Positions 45,467 through 54,798 of a DNA stretch of 64,000 nt are shown here, piece by piece. Origin of the DNA: Pseudomonas sp. StFLB209 (lineage in GTDB: Bacteria > Pseudomonadota > Gammaproteobacteria > Pseudomonadales > Pseudomonadaceae). The translations under genes were made by a program, and so were the position numbers. The notes below the pieces were generated by a model. It was not told the origin of the DNA, did not search any database, and saw only the letters and a program-made list of their open reading frames with translations. The DNA is taken from positions 682,001 through 746,000 of the forward strand of contig NZ_AP014637.1 in the NCBI RefSeq assembly GCF_000829415.1. The letters run 5' to 3'. Numbering within the stretch: position 1 is the stretch's first letter; each line of letters starts with the position of its first letter.

Positions 45467-45916
45467 CTAGCCCGAGGGCGCCAGGCGCAGCTCGCTAAAG
45501 CGTATCCATGCCCAGAACAGCCAGGCGGCGGTACTGACTGCGGCACCCAACAGGCACACCGCTGACCAGCCCCCCAGCGCATACATCTGGGTCGCCGCCA
45601 CTGCCCCCAGCGCGCTTGAAAACAGCATTTGCGTGATGATCAACGCCTTGCGATCGAGCAAGTCGCCCAGCGGCACGATCAGTAGCAGTCCGGCCGCGTA
45701 ACCGATCTGCGTGGCTGTGACCACAATACCAATGCTGCCGGGCGCAACATTCAGGCTCTGCGCCATGCTATCGAGCAAGGGCTGGGCAAAATACACATTC
45801 GCCACCGCCAGCGCGCAGGTGATCGATAAGATCAGGCTCAGTGAACGGGAGAGCTGCAATGGCTCGTTTATGACTGACGGTGCAGTGGCTTGCTCGCAAT
45901 GGCTGCTGCAACTCAT
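45467..45916 (-). pseudogene. MFS transporter gene with internal in-frame deletion
   Basis: The open frame encodes 149 residues. Residues 1-95 are a normal MFS start: helix 1 (LSLILSITCALAVANVYFAQPLLDSMAQ), helix 2 (IGIVVTATQIGYAAGLLLIVPLGDLLDRKALI, with the signature loop GDLLDRK) and the beginning of helix 3. Residues from about 100 onward (GALGAVAATQMYALGGWSAVCLLG) look like the last helices of the same MFS family. Roughly 250 residues covering helices 4-10 are missing, without a frame change. A working transporter is unlikely. It is divergent from an HxlR regulator gene, the usual arrangement for a regulator and its target. Confidence 0.75.
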
Positions 45917-46027
45917 GGGGTCATCCCTGACAAAATAAGCAGTTTCAATTTAAAACCAGATGATTGAGTTGTAACAATTCAGGTTTTAATCTGCAACCAG
46001 TTTTTTTAACCTCTGAAAGGTAATCCA

Positions 46028-46477
46028 ATGGCTAGGCATATAGCGCTGGCAAGCAGCGAATGTCCTGTGGCACGCACACTGGAAGCCATCGGCGAGCGCT
46101 GGACGCTGCTGATCATTCGCGATGCCTTCGACGATATCCGGCGTTTCGGCGACTTTCAGAAGAGTCTTGGTCTGGCGAAGAATATTCTTGCCGCACGTTT
46201 GAAAGTGCTGGTGGAGTTGGGCATCTTCGAAATCTGCCCGGCCTCCGATGGCAGCGCCTACCATGAGTACGTGCTGACCGAGCGGGGCCGCTCGACTTTT
46301 GCGATTGTGGTATGCCTGCGCCAATGGGGTGAGCAGCATTTGTTCGAACCTGGCGAGACGCATTCGGTGTTGCTCGATAACGAGCACGAGCAACCCGTAC
46401 TCAGCCTGCAGGTGCGTTCGGTGCAGGGCAAGCTGCTCAAGCCACACGACTGTCATCGCCGCCGGGTGACGCGCTGA
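46028..46477 (+). CDS. HxlR-family transcriptional regulator
   Basis: A 149-residue winged-helix regulator of the HxlR family: ECPVARTLEAIGERWTLLIIRDAFDDIRRFGDFQKSLGLAKNIL contains the conserved Cys and the recognition region (quoted only in part here: CPVARTLEAIGERWTLLI). Such proteins control neighbouring genes in response to electrophiles or other small molecules. It is divergent from the deleted MFS gene, its likely former target. AAAGG precedes the ATG. Confidence 0.92.
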   Translation: MARHIALASSECPVARTLEAIGERWTLLIIRDAFDDIRRFGDFQKSLGLAKNILAARLKVLVELGIFEICPASDGSAYHEYVLTERGRSTFAIVVCLRQWGEQHLFEPGETHSVLLDNEHEQPVLSLQVRSVQGKLLKPHDCHRRRVTR

Positions 46478-46521
46478 CTCAGGTCAGCCCCGGTCCTTCC
46501 CCTCTTCAGAACCGATAAGCC

Positions 46522-46764
46522 ATGAATCCCGAATCATTGAAACTGCTGGTCACCCGTGAAATGCCCTTTGGCAAGTACCAGGGCCGCTTGCTGGCTGACC
46601 TGCCCGGCCATTACCTGAACTGGTTCGCCCGCGAAGGCTTTCCCAAGGGTGAACTGGGCGCCCTGTTGGCATTGATGCACGAGATTGACCACAACGGCCT
46701 GGGTGCGTTGCTTGACCCGCTGCGCACCCGGCCCCGCCAGGGCTTCAAATCCGGCCGGAACTGA
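46522..46764 (+). CDS. DUF3820 family protein
   Basis: An 80-residue protein with the conserved core MPFGKYQGRLLADLPGHYL (residues 14-32) followed by NWFAREGFPKG. This is the DUF3820 family; some databases link it to quorum-sensing-regulated virulence, but no biochemical role is established. It follows the HxlR gene by 44 bases on the same strand and ends just before a bidirectional terminator. Confidence 0.88.
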   Translation: MNPESLKLLVTREMPFGKYQGRLLADLPGHYLNWFAREGFPKGELGALLALMHEIDHNGLGALLDPLRTRPRQGFKSGRN

Positions 46765-46781
46765 GCACGAAAAGCACGCAG

Positions 46782-46812
46782 AAAAAATCCGGTGCACAGG
46801 CACCGGATTTTT
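46782..46812. terminator. Bidirectional terminator between DUF3820 gene and eda
   Basis: AATCCGGTGC pairs with GCACCGGATT around ACAG, with an A run on the left and a T run on the right. It serves both convergent transcripts. Confidence 0.9.
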
Positions 46813-46836
46813 GGTTTGCCGCCAGCCTGCTGCCGC

Positions 46837-47511
46837 TCAGCCGAACAGCGCTACGGCCTCAGCGGTGGCTTCCTGAATACGGCCCCAGTCGCCGTTCTTG
46901 ACCCAGGCGTTGTCGATCATCCAGCTACCGCCGACACACATGACGTTGGGCTGGGCGATGTAGTTTTTAAGGTTCTGCGCATTGACCCCGCCGGTCGGGC
47001 AGAACCGCGCTTCGTTGAAGGGGCCGCCCAGCGCCTTGAGCGCCGCCACTCCCCCGCTGACCTCCGCCGGGAACAGCTTGAAGCGCCGGTAACCCAGGGC
47101 GTAGCCGAGCATGATGTCAGAGGCGCTGCTGATGCCGGGCAACAGCGGCACTTCGCTTGCGGCCGAAGCCTGCAACAGCTCATGGGTGCTGCCCGGCGTC
47201 ACAATGAACTGCGCGCCCGCCGCTTCAGCGTCAGCCAGGGTACGACGGTCGAGGATGGTCCCGGCACCGGTGCAAAGCTCCGGGCGCTGCTCGCGCAACA
47301 GGCGGATCGCATCCAGGCCGAACGCCGAACGCAGAGTGACTTCCAGCACGCTCAGGCCACCGGCAGCCAGCGCGTCGGCCAGCGGCAACACGTCCTGCTC
47401 GCGGGCGATGGTGATCACCGGAAGAATTTTGGCCCGGGCGCAGAGCTCATCGATCCGGGCTGTCTTGTTCGCCATGCTGTTGAGCGGCTGATTATTTTGG
47501 TCTTGGGTCAC
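46837..47511 (-). CDS. eda: KDPG aldolase
   Basis: A 224-residue class I aldolase that splits 2-keto-3-deoxy-6-phosphogluconate into pyruvate and glyceraldehyde-3-phosphate, the last step of the Entner-Doudoroff route. The Schiff-base lysine is in RRFKLFPAE; the catalytic Glu is in LEVTLRS; the phosphate site is in FCPTGGV. The GTG at 47511 is chosen because AAGGAA lies 8 bases before it; this start lies just beyond the pgl stop codon. Last gene of zwf-pgl-eda. Confidence 0.95.
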   Translation of the reverse strand: MTQDQNNQPLNSMANKTARIDELCARAKILPVITIAREQDVLPLADALAAGGLSVLEVTLRSAFGLDAIRLLREQRPELCTGAGTILDRRTLADAEAAGAQFIVTPGSTHELLQASAASEVPLLPGISSASDIMLGYALGYRRFKLFPAEVSGGVAALKALGGPFNEARFCPTGGVNAQNLKNYIAQPNVMCVGGSWMIDNAWVKNGDWGRIQEATAEAVALFG

Positions 47512-47528
47512 GGCGATGTTTCCTTGGC

Positions 47529-48242
47529 TTAGGGGCACCAGTAAATTTCAAGAGACGGGTTGAGAAAGGCGCGGATCGGCAAAGCCGTCACGTCATCGCC
47601 TTGCACAGCGGTGCGCAGGGTGTCGAGCTTGGCCTGGCCTGCAATCGACAGAATCTTCACGCTGGCTGAGGCCAGCAACTCACGGGTCATGGTCAGCCGC
47701 TGATGCGGCACGCTGGGCGCCAGCATCGCCAGGCAGCGGCGCTCACCACCAAGACTCAGGGCTTCGCGCAGGTTCGGGCTGGACGGGAACAGCGAGGCGG
47801 TATGCCCGTCATCGCCCATCCCCAGCACCAGCACATCGATCGGCGGCAGCTCGGCCAGCAACCGGTCAGCCTGCTCGGCGGCGGCCTCCAGGCTCGGCGC
47901 CAGGCTATACAGGCCAAGCAACTTTGCCGCAGCGGCCGGGCCTTGCAGCAAATGACGGCGTACCAGCGCCGCATTACTGTCCGGGTGCTCCACCGGTACC
48001 CAGCGCTCATCAGCCAGGCTGACCACCACCTGCGACCAGTCCAGCGGCTCGGCCGCCAGACGCTCGAAAAAAGCCACCGGGCTACGGCCACCGGACACCA
48101 CCAGAGTGGCCTTGCCGTTCTGCGCAATGGCGGCGCGCAAGTGCTCGGCCACATCGCTGGCCAGCGCCTCGGCCAGTTGCGCCGCATTATCGAAGTCATG
48201 GGCCTTCAGGCCCGCCGGCAATTGCAAATCACATGTCGCCAT
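47529..48242 (-). CDS. pgl: 6-phosphogluconolactonase
   Basis: A 237-residue DevB-type lactonase that hydrolyses 6-phosphogluconolactone made by Zwf. Key segments: [25 protein letters not shown], and [14 protein letters not shown], the last being the family signature. The ATG at 48242 overlaps the zwf 3' end by 14 bases, and GGGAGAGCC lies upstream. Confidence 0.96.
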   Translation of the reverse strand: MATCDLQLPAGLKAHDFDNAAQLAEALASDVAEHLRAAIAQNGKATLVVSGGRSPVAFFERLAAEPLDWSQVVVSLADERWVPVEHPDSNAALVRRHLLQGPAAAAKLLGLYSLAPSLEAAAEQADRLLAELPPIDVLVLGMGDDGHTASLFPSSPNLREALSLGGERRCLAMLAPSVPHQRLTMTRELLASASVKILSIAGQAKLDTLRTAVQGDDVTALPIRAFLNPSLEIYWCP

Positions 48243-49698
48243 ACCAGGCTCTCCCGTCACGTGTGATCAGGGCGATGGAACTCATCGGCCCCCAGGACCC
48301 GGCGGCGTACGGTTTGGGCGCATCACCGGCTTTTTTCCAGCCGGCGATCAGTTGATCGCACCACTGCCAGGCGTATTCGATTTCATCCTTGCGCACAAAC
48401 AGGTTCTGGTTGCCGCGCATCACTTCCAGCAACAGCCGCTCATAGGCGTCAGGCACCCGGGCACTGCGGTAAGTGTCAGAGAAGTTCAGATTCAGCGGGC
48501 CACTGCGCAACTGCATACCCTTGTCCAGGCCCTGATCCTTGGTCATCACCTGCAGCGAGATACCCTCGTCAGGCTGCAGGCGGATGATCAGCCGGTTGCT
48601 GATCTGCAGGCGCTGTTCCGGGGCAAAGATATAGTGCGGCGGCTCCTTGAAGTGGATCACGATCTGCGACAGCTTCTGCGGCATGCGCTTGCCGGTGCGC
48701 AGGTAAAACGGCGTCCCCGACCAGCGCCAGTTGCGGATATCGGCGCGCAGGGCAACGAAGGTCTCGGTGTCGCTTTCGGTGTTGGAGTTGTCTTCCTCCA
48801 GATAGCCCGGCACCGGCTTGCCTTCGCTGTAGCCGGCAGTGTACTGACCGCGCACCACCTGAGTGGCCAGACGCTCCGGGGTAAACGGCGCCAGGGCCTT
48901 GAGCACCTTGACCTTCTCGTCGCGAATACTGTCGGCCGACAGGTCGCTGGGCGGGTCCATGGCGATCAGGCACAGCAACTGCAGCAGGTGGTTCTGGATC
49001 ATGTCACGCAGTTGCCCCGCCTGATCGAAATAGCCCCAGCGGCCTTCGATGCCGACCTTCTCGGCCACGGTGATTTCCACGTGGGAGATATGGTTCTGGT
49101 TCCACTGGGTTTCGAACAGGCTGTTGGCGAAGCGCAGGGCAATGAGGTTCTGTACCGTGTCCTTGCCCAGATAGTGGTCGATGCGATAAACCCGGTTCTC
49201 GGGGAAAAACTTCGCCACCGCATCGTTGACCCGTCGCGAAGACGCCAGATCGTGGCCGATGGGTTTCTCCAGCACCGCCCGGGTGCGCTCGGCAAGGCCT
49301 GCCGCCGCGAGGTTCTCGCAAATCGCGCCGTACACCGAGGCGGGCGTGGCGAAGTAGGCAATCAGCGAATCGGCGTTGCCGACCCGCTCGGCCAGGGCCA
49401 GATAGCCCTCCGGCAGCAGGAAATCCAGGTGCAGATAGCTGAGCCGTGCCAGAAAGCGGGTGACGTGTTCGGACTCAAGCTCCGTCTCGGGAATGAAGCG
49501 GCGCATCGACTGGTGGATATAGGCCAGGTGCGAGGCCTCGTCGCCCGGCTCGCGGGCCAGAGCGATAATGCGCGTATCGTCATGCAGCAAACCTGCACGA
49601 TCGAGCTGATAAAGAGCCGGAAACAGTTTGCGCACAGCCAGATCGCCGAGAGCGCCGAACAGGGCGAAAGTGCACGGATCAACCGTAATCAGGGGCAT
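48229..49698 (-). CDS. zwf: Glucose-6-phosphate 1-dehydrogenase
   Basis: A 489-residue NAD(P)-dependent enzyme oxidising glucose-6-phosphate to the lactone. The coenzyme loop is [19 protein letters not shown] (residues 12-30), and the catalytic signature is [13 protein letters not shown]. First gene of zwf-pgl-eda. There is no good ribosome-binding site before its ATG. The leader contains a HexR-type operator and an AT-rich inverted repeat, fitting repression by the divergently encoded HexR. Confidence 0.97.
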   Translation of the reverse strand: MPLITVDPCTFALFGALGDLAVRKLFPALYQLDRAGLLHDDTRIIALAREPGDEASHLAYIHQSMRRFIPETELESEHVTRFLARLSYLHLDFLLPEGYLALAERVGNADSLIAYFATPASVYGAICENLAAAGLAERTRAVLEKPIGHDLASSRRVNDAVAKFFPENRVYRIDHYLGKDTVQNLIALRFANSLFETQWNQNHISHVEITVAEKVGIEGRWGYFDQAGQLRDMIQNHLLQLLCLIAMDPPSDLSADSIRDEKVKVLKALAPFTPERLATQVVRGQYTAGYSEGKPVPGYLEEDNSNTESDTETFVALRADIRNWRWSGTPFYLRTGKRMPQKLSQIVIHFKEPPHYIFAPEQRLQISNRLIIRLQPDEGISLQVMTKDQGLDKGMQLRSGPLNLNFSDTYRSARVPDAYERLLLEVMRGNQNLFVRKDEIEYAWQWCDQLIAGWKKAGDAPKPYAAGSWGPMSSIALITRDGRAWYGDM

Positions 49699-49729
49699 AA
49701 TGTTAGTTCTTTTATCAAGTTAGACTACA

Positions 49730-49750
49730 AATACCTTTTTTAAAGGTATT
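49730..49750. repeat. AT-rich inverted repeat in the zwf leader
   Basis: AATACCTT at 49730-49737 and AAGGTATT at 49743-49750 form an 8-bp stem. It lies between the zwf start and the HexR-like site, so it would be in the zwf transcript leader or promoter. Confidence 0.5.
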
Positions 49751-49763
49751 CCTCAAGGCCAAA

Positions 49764-49779
49764 TGTAGTAATAACTACA
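49764..49779. promoter_or_regulatory. Probable HexR operator between zwf and hexR
   Basis: TGTAGTAATAACTACA is a palindrome with 6-bp arms around AATA. It matches the known HexR-type pattern TGTARTWWWAYTACA. It sits midway between the divergent zwf and hexR starts, where HexR is known to bind in Pseudomonas. A related half site, ACTACAA, occurs at 49724-49730. Confidence 0.75.
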
Positions 49780-49905
49780 ACATTTTATCCAAAGCTTTAT
49801 ACCGGTGGTGATTCACTCGGCCTCTCAGTACGATAGGCCACCTTTGCTACAGGCTAAAGCCGCCAGGCGAACGTCTGTCGAACAGCCCCCGATCAGGATG
49901 CCGTC

Positions 49906-50772
49906 ATGGACCGCACACGAAATCTCCTGGAGCAGATCCAGAACCGACTCCCGGAGCTGAATAAAGCCGAACGCAAGGTGGCCGAAGTCATCCTGCTCAA
50001 CCCGCAGATGGCCACCCGTTTGAGCATCGCAGCCCTGGCCCAGGCGGCCAAGGTCAGTGAACCGACCGTCAACCGCTTCTGCCGCTCGTTCAGCGTCAGC
50101 GGTTACCCGGAACTCAAGCTGCAACTGGCCCAGAGCCTGGCCAGTGGCGCCGCCTACGTCAGCCGTGCCGTGGAGCCGGACGACAACCCCGAGGCCTACA
50201 CACAAAAAATCTTCGGCAGTGCCATTGCCTCGCTGGACAGCGCCTGCCAGGCTCTGGACCCGGCGCAGATCAGCCGCGCCGTGGACATGCTGATCCAGGC
50301 CCGGCAGATCCACTTCTTTGGCCTGGGCGCCTCGGCACCGGTAGCCATGGATGCCCAGCACAAGTTCTTTCGCTTCAACCTGGCGGTCAGTGCTCACGCC
50401 GACGTACTGATGCAGCGCATGCTCGCCTCGGTGGCGCACACCGGTGATCTGTTCGTGATCATTTCCTACACCGGACGCACCCGCGACCTGGTCGAAGTCG
50501 CACGTCTGGCCCGCGAGAATGGCGCCTCGGTGCTCGGCCTGACCGCCGCCGGTTCGCCACTGGCCCAGGCCAGTTCGGTCAGCCTGCACATTCCGTTGCC
50601 GGAAGACACCGATATCTACATGCCGATGACCTCGCGGATCATTCAGTTGACCGTGCTGGACGTACTGGCCACCGGCATGACCCTGCGCCGCGGCGTGGAC
50701 TTCCAGCCGCACCTGCGCAAGATCAAGGAAAGCCTCAACGACAGCCGCTACCCGCTGGAAGATCAGGGCTAA
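49906..50772 (+). CDS. hexR: Transcriptional repressor HexR
   Basis: A 288-residue RpiR-family regulator: N-terminal helix-turn-helix ([20 protein letters not shown], about residues 43-62) and a C-terminal SIS sugar-phosphate domain (about 120-260; [30 protein letters not shown]). In Pseudomonas it represses zwf, edd and gap and is released by KDPG. AGGATG precedes the ATG. It is divergent from zwf. Confidence 0.95.
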   Translation: MDRTRNLLEQIQNRLPELNKAERKVAEVILLNPQMATRLSIAALAQAAKVSEPTVNRFCRSFSVSGYPELKLQLAQSLASGAAYVSRAVEPDDNPEAYTQKIFGSAIASLDSACQALDPAQISRAVDMLIQARQIHFFGLGASAPVAMDAQHKFFRFNLAVSAHADVLMQRMLASVAHTGDLFVIISYTGRTRDLVEVARLARENGASVLGLTAAGSPLAQASSVSLHIPLPEDTDIYMPMTSRIIQLTVLDVLATGMTLRRGVDFQPHLRKIKESLNDSRYPLEDQG

Positions 50773-51326
50773 GCAAGGTCAGGTGCGGCCCGCATCGCTC
50801 TTTCGAGCAATGGAAAATCCTTTTCCACGGTGTCTGAGCTGCAGGTTTCGCCCTGCTGGGCGACCCCATTTTGTGCTTGGCAAAATGGGGGAAAACCGCT
50901 TGCTCCTGGCTTGGGTCCGCCCAGCGGGCGGACTTCCCTCCGTCCGGCGCCGATTCTGGGGCCGGCGCGATGGGCGTCCTGCCCAGCGCACCTGCTCCTG
51001 ATATGAAGAGCAGCGACATCCAGTCGGTTTCTCCCCCGAATCGACGCCTACCCTCGGCCTGCACCCAAGTCGCGACTCGCGTCGTCTGCGCCATCTCGGC
51101 TCGAAGATCAAAAGCGAAATCAACGGCAACGATCTAAAGCCGAGCACAGATCATTTGAGCACAAAGGTGACTAAAACCCACCACCGCTGCGGCGGATGTA
51201 CACCGTTCGAACCGTCAAAAGTGATTCATTACAGAGCTCGATCCGTACCACTTCATATTTGCAACGCGATAGCCCGCCGCCAAGGCGGCGGCTGACCTCC
51301 TGCGATTTGTATATTTGTACAACGCC
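50773..51326. repeat. Gene-free interval with a dispersed repeat
   Basis: The 550 bases after hexR hold no supported gene. A repeat at 50846-50897 starts TTTCGCCCTGCTGGGCGACC and folds by pairing CCCCATTTTG with CAAAATGGGG. A second copy of the same design lies at 63585-63632 after gap. The following 270 bases look like degraded long repeat sequence of the kind common between Pseudomonas genes. A GC-rich hairpin CCGCCGCC-AA-GGCGGCGG is at about 51275-51292. Confidence 0.65.
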
Positions 51327-51353
51327 CAAAAAAACGGGCAGCCAGGCTGCCCG
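51327..51353 (-). terminator. Intrinsic terminator of the gts-oprB operon
   Basis: CGGGCAGCC and GGCTGCCCG form a 9-bp stem with a one-base centre (51335-51353). On the minus strand it is followed by a run of seven T, just after the oprB stop codon. Confidence 0.9.
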
Positions 51354-51373
51354 CAAAGCACACACAGCCGCTA

Positions 51374-52732
51374 TCAGAACTTGGTCTGGATCTTCAGACC
51401 GGCCACCAGCGCATCGTCAACCTTGTCCACGCCACCGGGATGGCGGATGTACTGCAGGTTGGGCCGTACGGTCAGCCAGTTGGTGACGTGGAAGCCGTAG
51501 TAAATCTCCGAGTTGTACTCGGTGTCCTGCACCGGCAGGAACGCCGGGTTGTCGTAGTCGTTGATGCCGTTGATCAGGTTGACCAGCCGACGACGGTCCT
51601 GGGCATCGTCGTTGACGTGGATGCGCGAGATACCAATGCCGATGTCATCCTTGGGCCGACTGTCGAACGGGCCTTTGTAGAGCAGGCCGATCTGCTGGAA
51701 GTTATCAATGTAGTTGGTGGCCTTGTCATGCACCGTCGCGGCGGCAAACAGGGTCAGGCCGCGTGAGGCATCACCGTTGTGGGCGGTCAGTTGCTGGGTC
51801 GCCATGACCCAGCCACCGTGCTTGCTGCCATGGGATTTGAACGCGCCGCCCGACACCGGCTGCGGCAGGCCGTTGGCGCCTTCATAGACATCGTCGGCGT
51901 CCGGGCTGCTGTGGTAGTAGCCCAGCCGGTACTCGCCGGGCAAGCCGTTGACCTTCGGACTCCAGACCACTTCCACCGGCACCAGGGTGCCCTGCGAGCC
52001 GCTGCCGCTGAGCTTGAAGCCGTTGCCAATCTCCAGGTTCGAAGGGTTTTGCTCGAACACACCGATCTGCGCAAAGAACTCCGGGGTGATGTTGTACTTC
52101 AGCGCTGCGCCCCACTGGCTGACCGGCCAGTTGTACCAGGTGTTGACGTAGTTGGCTGGCTGCGCGCCGCAGAAGCTCAGGTTCTGGAAGTCACACGGCG
52201 CCGAAGCGAATTCCTCGCCCGGCCCGAAACGGCCGAGCTTGACCACCAGCGCGTCATCCATGAATTTCTGCTTGAGCCACATCTGGGTCAGACGCCAGGT
52301 CTGGCCACGGCCCCAGACTTCCTGGGATGAACTGAGGGTGCCAGCCCGCGGGTCGCCGATCCGGTCATTGGAAATATTACGGCCGCTACGCTCAGTGATC
52401 GCCAGCTTGAACTCGGCGCCTTGCCAGCCGAATGCTTTCTGCAAATCGACTTTCAGGCCGAAGGCGAACTGATCGCTCCAGCGCGCTGTAGTGTCGTCGT
52501 TGTAGCCGCCATTGAGATTGCTGGCCGCCTCGCTGACGTACTCCAGCGAAAAGTCATAGCCCTTGTCGAGCAATTCGGTGCGCGCCCCGCCCCAGTCACC
52601 GGTCATCCACGGTGAATCGGCGCTGAACGCTTCAGCCGCCTGCACACCACCGGCCAGGGCCAGGCTGCCCAGTATCGATAGTTGGCAGAGGCTTTTCAGC
52701 CGTGAATACGATGGCGCATCGTGCTTGTTCAT
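51374..52732 (-). CDS. oprB: Carbohydrate-selective porin OprB
   Basis: A 452-residue outer-membrane porin with a signal peptide (cleavage near VQAAE, about residue 28). It admits glucose and other sugars. The mature N-terminus WMTGDWGGARTELLDKGYDF is typical of OprB, and the C-terminus ends in the outer-membrane signature phenylalanine (LKIQTKF). The ATG at 52732 has GAGGA upstream. It follows gtsD by about 50 bases and is the last gene of the transporter operon. Confidence 0.95.
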   Translation of the reverse strand: MNKHDAPSYSRLKSLCQLSILGSLALAGGVQAAEAFSADSPWMTGDWGGARTELLDKGYDFSLEYVSEAASNLNGGYNDDTTARWSDQFAFGLKVDLQKAFGWQGAEFKLAITERSGRNISNDRIGDPRAGTLSSSQEVWGRGQTWRLTQMWLKQKFMDDALVVKLGRFGPGEEFASAPCDFQNLSFCGAQPANYVNTWYNWPVSQWGAALKYNITPEFFAQIGVFEQNPSNLEIGNGFKLSGSGSQGTLVPVEVVWSPKVNGLPGEYRLGYYHSSPDADDVYEGANGLPQPVSGGAFKSHGSKHGGWVMATQQLTAHNGDASRGLTLFAAATVHDKATNYIDNFQQIGLLYKGPFDSRPKDDIGIGISRIHVNDDAQDRRRLVNLINGINDYDNPAFLPVQDTEYNSEIYYGFHVTNWLTVRPNLQYIRHPGGVDKVDDALVAGLKIQTKF

Positions 52733-52782
52733 CCCATGAGTCCTCAATTATTGTTATTGGCTTTCAGCTTTACAGCGTCCAC

Positions 52783-53943
52783 TCACTTGCGATTGAGCAA
52801 GGTCACATTGCCCTGCCGGCCTGCGCCCTCGGCACGCCCGAGAACGCCCAGACGCTCACCGCTGGCGGCGTCAAACAGCAGCACCCGGGTAGGGTCCAGT
52901 TGCAGGGTCAGGGTCTCGCCGACCTGCGGTGCCTGATCCGGCGCCAGACGGCAGCAGACCTTGGTCTGGTTGAGGTTGACGAACACCAGGGTGTCAGGGC
53001 CGGTAGGCTCCACCACCTGCACCTCGGCGCGAATCGTCGGTAATCCCTGGCCATCGCCAGCAGCCAGGCTGATCTGCTCCGGGCGTACGCCAAGAATCAC
53101 TTCACGGTCTTCCAGCCCCGCGTCGTTGCAACCCAGCGGCAGCTCGCAGCGCGCCTGACCGCTGTCGAGCAGCGCCAGCAAGCGTGCGTCACGGCGTTGC
53201 AGACGCAGCGGGATGAAGTTCATCGGCGGCGAGCCGATGAAGCTGGCGACAAACTGGTTGGCCGGGTCGTTGTAGATCTCCCGTGGTGTACCGAACTGCT
53301 GGACGATGCCGTCCTTCATCACCGCCACCTTGTCACCGAGGGTCATGGCCTCGATCTGGTCATGGGTGACGTACACCGTGGTGGTCTTCAGGCGCTGGTG
53401 CATCAGTTTCATTTCGGTACGCATCTCGACCCGCAGCTTGGCGTCGAGGTTGGACAACGGCTCGTCGAACAGGTAGATCTTCGGCCGCCGCGCCAATGCC
53501 CGGCCCATCGCCACACGCTGTTGCTGGCCGCCGGAAAGCTGTGCCGGCTTGCGCTCAAGCAGATGTTCGATCTGCAGCAGGCGCGCCACCCGGCTGACCT
53601 CCTCATCAATGGCCGGCTTGGCCAGCTTGCGAATTTTCAGGCCGAACTCGATGTTCTCGCGCACGCTCATGGTCGGGTACAGCGCGTAGGACTGAAACAC
53701 CATGGCGATGTCACGGTCCTTGGGGCTGGTCTGGCTGACGTCTTCGCCATCAATGAGAATCGCCCCGCCGCTGATGTCTTCAAGGCCGGCAATGCAGTTC
53801 ATCAGGGTCGATTTGCCACAACCGGACGGGCCGACCAGGATCAGGAACTCACCGTCCTTGATTTTCAGTTCGATGTTTTTCAGCGTGTCTGGCAGGCCGC
53901 TGCCGTAGCGTTTGTTGACGTTTTGCAGTTCGAGAGTTGCCAT
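52783..53943 (-). CDS. gtsD: Glucose ABC transporter ATP-binding protein
   Basis: A 386-residue MalK/UgpC-type ATPase. Walker [10 protein letters not shown] (about residues 38-46), signature LSGGQQQR, Walker [13 protein letters not shown] and switch histidine in YVTHDQ are all present; a C-terminal TOBE/OB domain (about 235-370) follows. It powers import of glucose and possibly mannose by GtsABC. It lies 9 bases after gtsC. Confidence 0.95.
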   Translation of the reverse strand: MATLELQNVNKRYGSGLPDTLKNIELKIKDGEFLILVGPSGCGKSTLMNCIAGLEDISGGAILIDGEDVSQTSPKDRDIAMVFQSYALYPTMSVRENIEFGLKIRKLAKPAIDEEVSRVARLLQIEHLLERKPAQLSGGQQQRVAMGRALARRPKIYLFDEPLSNLDAKLRVEMRTEMKLMHQRLKTTTVYVTHDQIEAMTLGDKVAVMKDGIVQQFGTPREIYNDPANQFVASFIGSPPMNFIPLRLQRRDARLLALLDSGQARCELPLGCNDAGLEDREVILGVRPEQISLAAGDGQGLPTIRAEVQVVEPTGPDTLVFVNLNQTKVCCRLAPDQAPQVGETLTLQLDPTRVLLFDAASGERLGVLGRAEGAGRQGNVTLLNRK

Positions 53944-53952
53944 GATTGATCC

Positions 53953-54798
53953 CTAGCCCTTGACCGCGCCGGCGGTCAGCCCGCGCAGGAAATATTTGCC
54001 GGCCAGGATGTAGACCAGCAGTGTCGGCAGCCCGGCGATCATCGCCGCGGCCATGTCCACGTTGTATTCCTTGACCCCGGTACTGGTGTTGACCAGGTTG
54101 TTAAGGGCCACGGTGATCGGCTGCGAGTCACCGCTGGAGAACACCACGCCAAACAGGAAGTCGTTCCAGATCTGGGTGAACTGCCAGATCAGGCAGACCA
54201 TGATGATCGGCGTCGACATCGGCAGGACGATGCGCCAGAAGATGGTGAAGAACCCCGCCCCATCGAGCCGTGCCGCACGCACCAGCGCCTCGGGAATGGT
54301 CACGTAGAAGTTGCGAAAGAACAGCGTCGTAAAGGCCAGGCCATAGACTACATGAACAAACACCAGGCCTGTGGTGGTGCTGGCCAGGCCCATCTTGCCG
54401 AGGGTGAAGGACGCTGGCAGCAGCACGGTCTGAAACGGCAGGAAGCAGCCGAACAGCAGCAAGCCGAAAAACAGCTGCGAGCCGCGAAAGCGCCACATCG
54501 ACAGCACGTAACCGTTCAGCGCGCCGATGGCCGTCGAGATGATCACCGCCGGAATGGTGATGCGTATCGAGTTCCAGAAATAGCCATCGACGATGTTCCA
54601 GGCCTTGACCCAGCCAATCACCGTGACCACCGCCGGCCAACTGAGCAGGTTGCCGCTGCCGATGTCTTCAGGGGTCTTGAAGCTGGTCAGCAGCATGACC
54701 ACCAGCGGCACCAGATACACCAGGCAGGCCAGCCACAAAACCGCGTGGATCAGCAAACGGCTGACGGTGGTTCCATTGGAGCCGATCGTGTTACTCAT
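53953..54798 (-). CDS. gtsC: Glucose ABC transporter permease 2
   Basis: A 281-residue permease of the MalG type with six helices. The cytoplasmic EAA loop is IPEALVRAARLDGAGFFTIFWRIVLP (seen about residues 185-210; motif EALVRAARLDGA). It overlaps gtsB by 8 bases, showing translational coupling. Confidence 0.94.
   Translation of the reverse strand: MSNTIGSNGTTVSRLLIHAVLWLACLVYLVPLVVMLLTSFKTPEDIGSGNLLSWPAVVTVIGWVKAWNIVDGYFWNSIRITIPAVIISTAIGALNGYVLSMWRFRGSQLFFGLLLFGCFLPFQTVLLPASFTLGKMGLASTTTGLVFVHVVYGLAFTTLFFRNFYVTIPEALVRAARLDGAGFFTIFWRIVLPMSTPIIMVCLIWQFTQIWNDFLFGVVFSSGDSQPITVALNNLVNTSTGVKEYNVDMAAAMIAGLPTLLVYILAGKYFLRGLTAGAVKG

Noticed and set aside
48106..49743. A 545-codon open frame opposite zwf and pgl
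   Set aside because: Antisense shadow; composition follows the zwf codon pattern and the product has no domain.
50773..51147. Several overlapping open frames in the hexR-oprB gap
   Set aside because: They lie in degraded repeat sequence, are Arg/Pro-rich, overlap each other on both strands and lack ribosome-binding sites.
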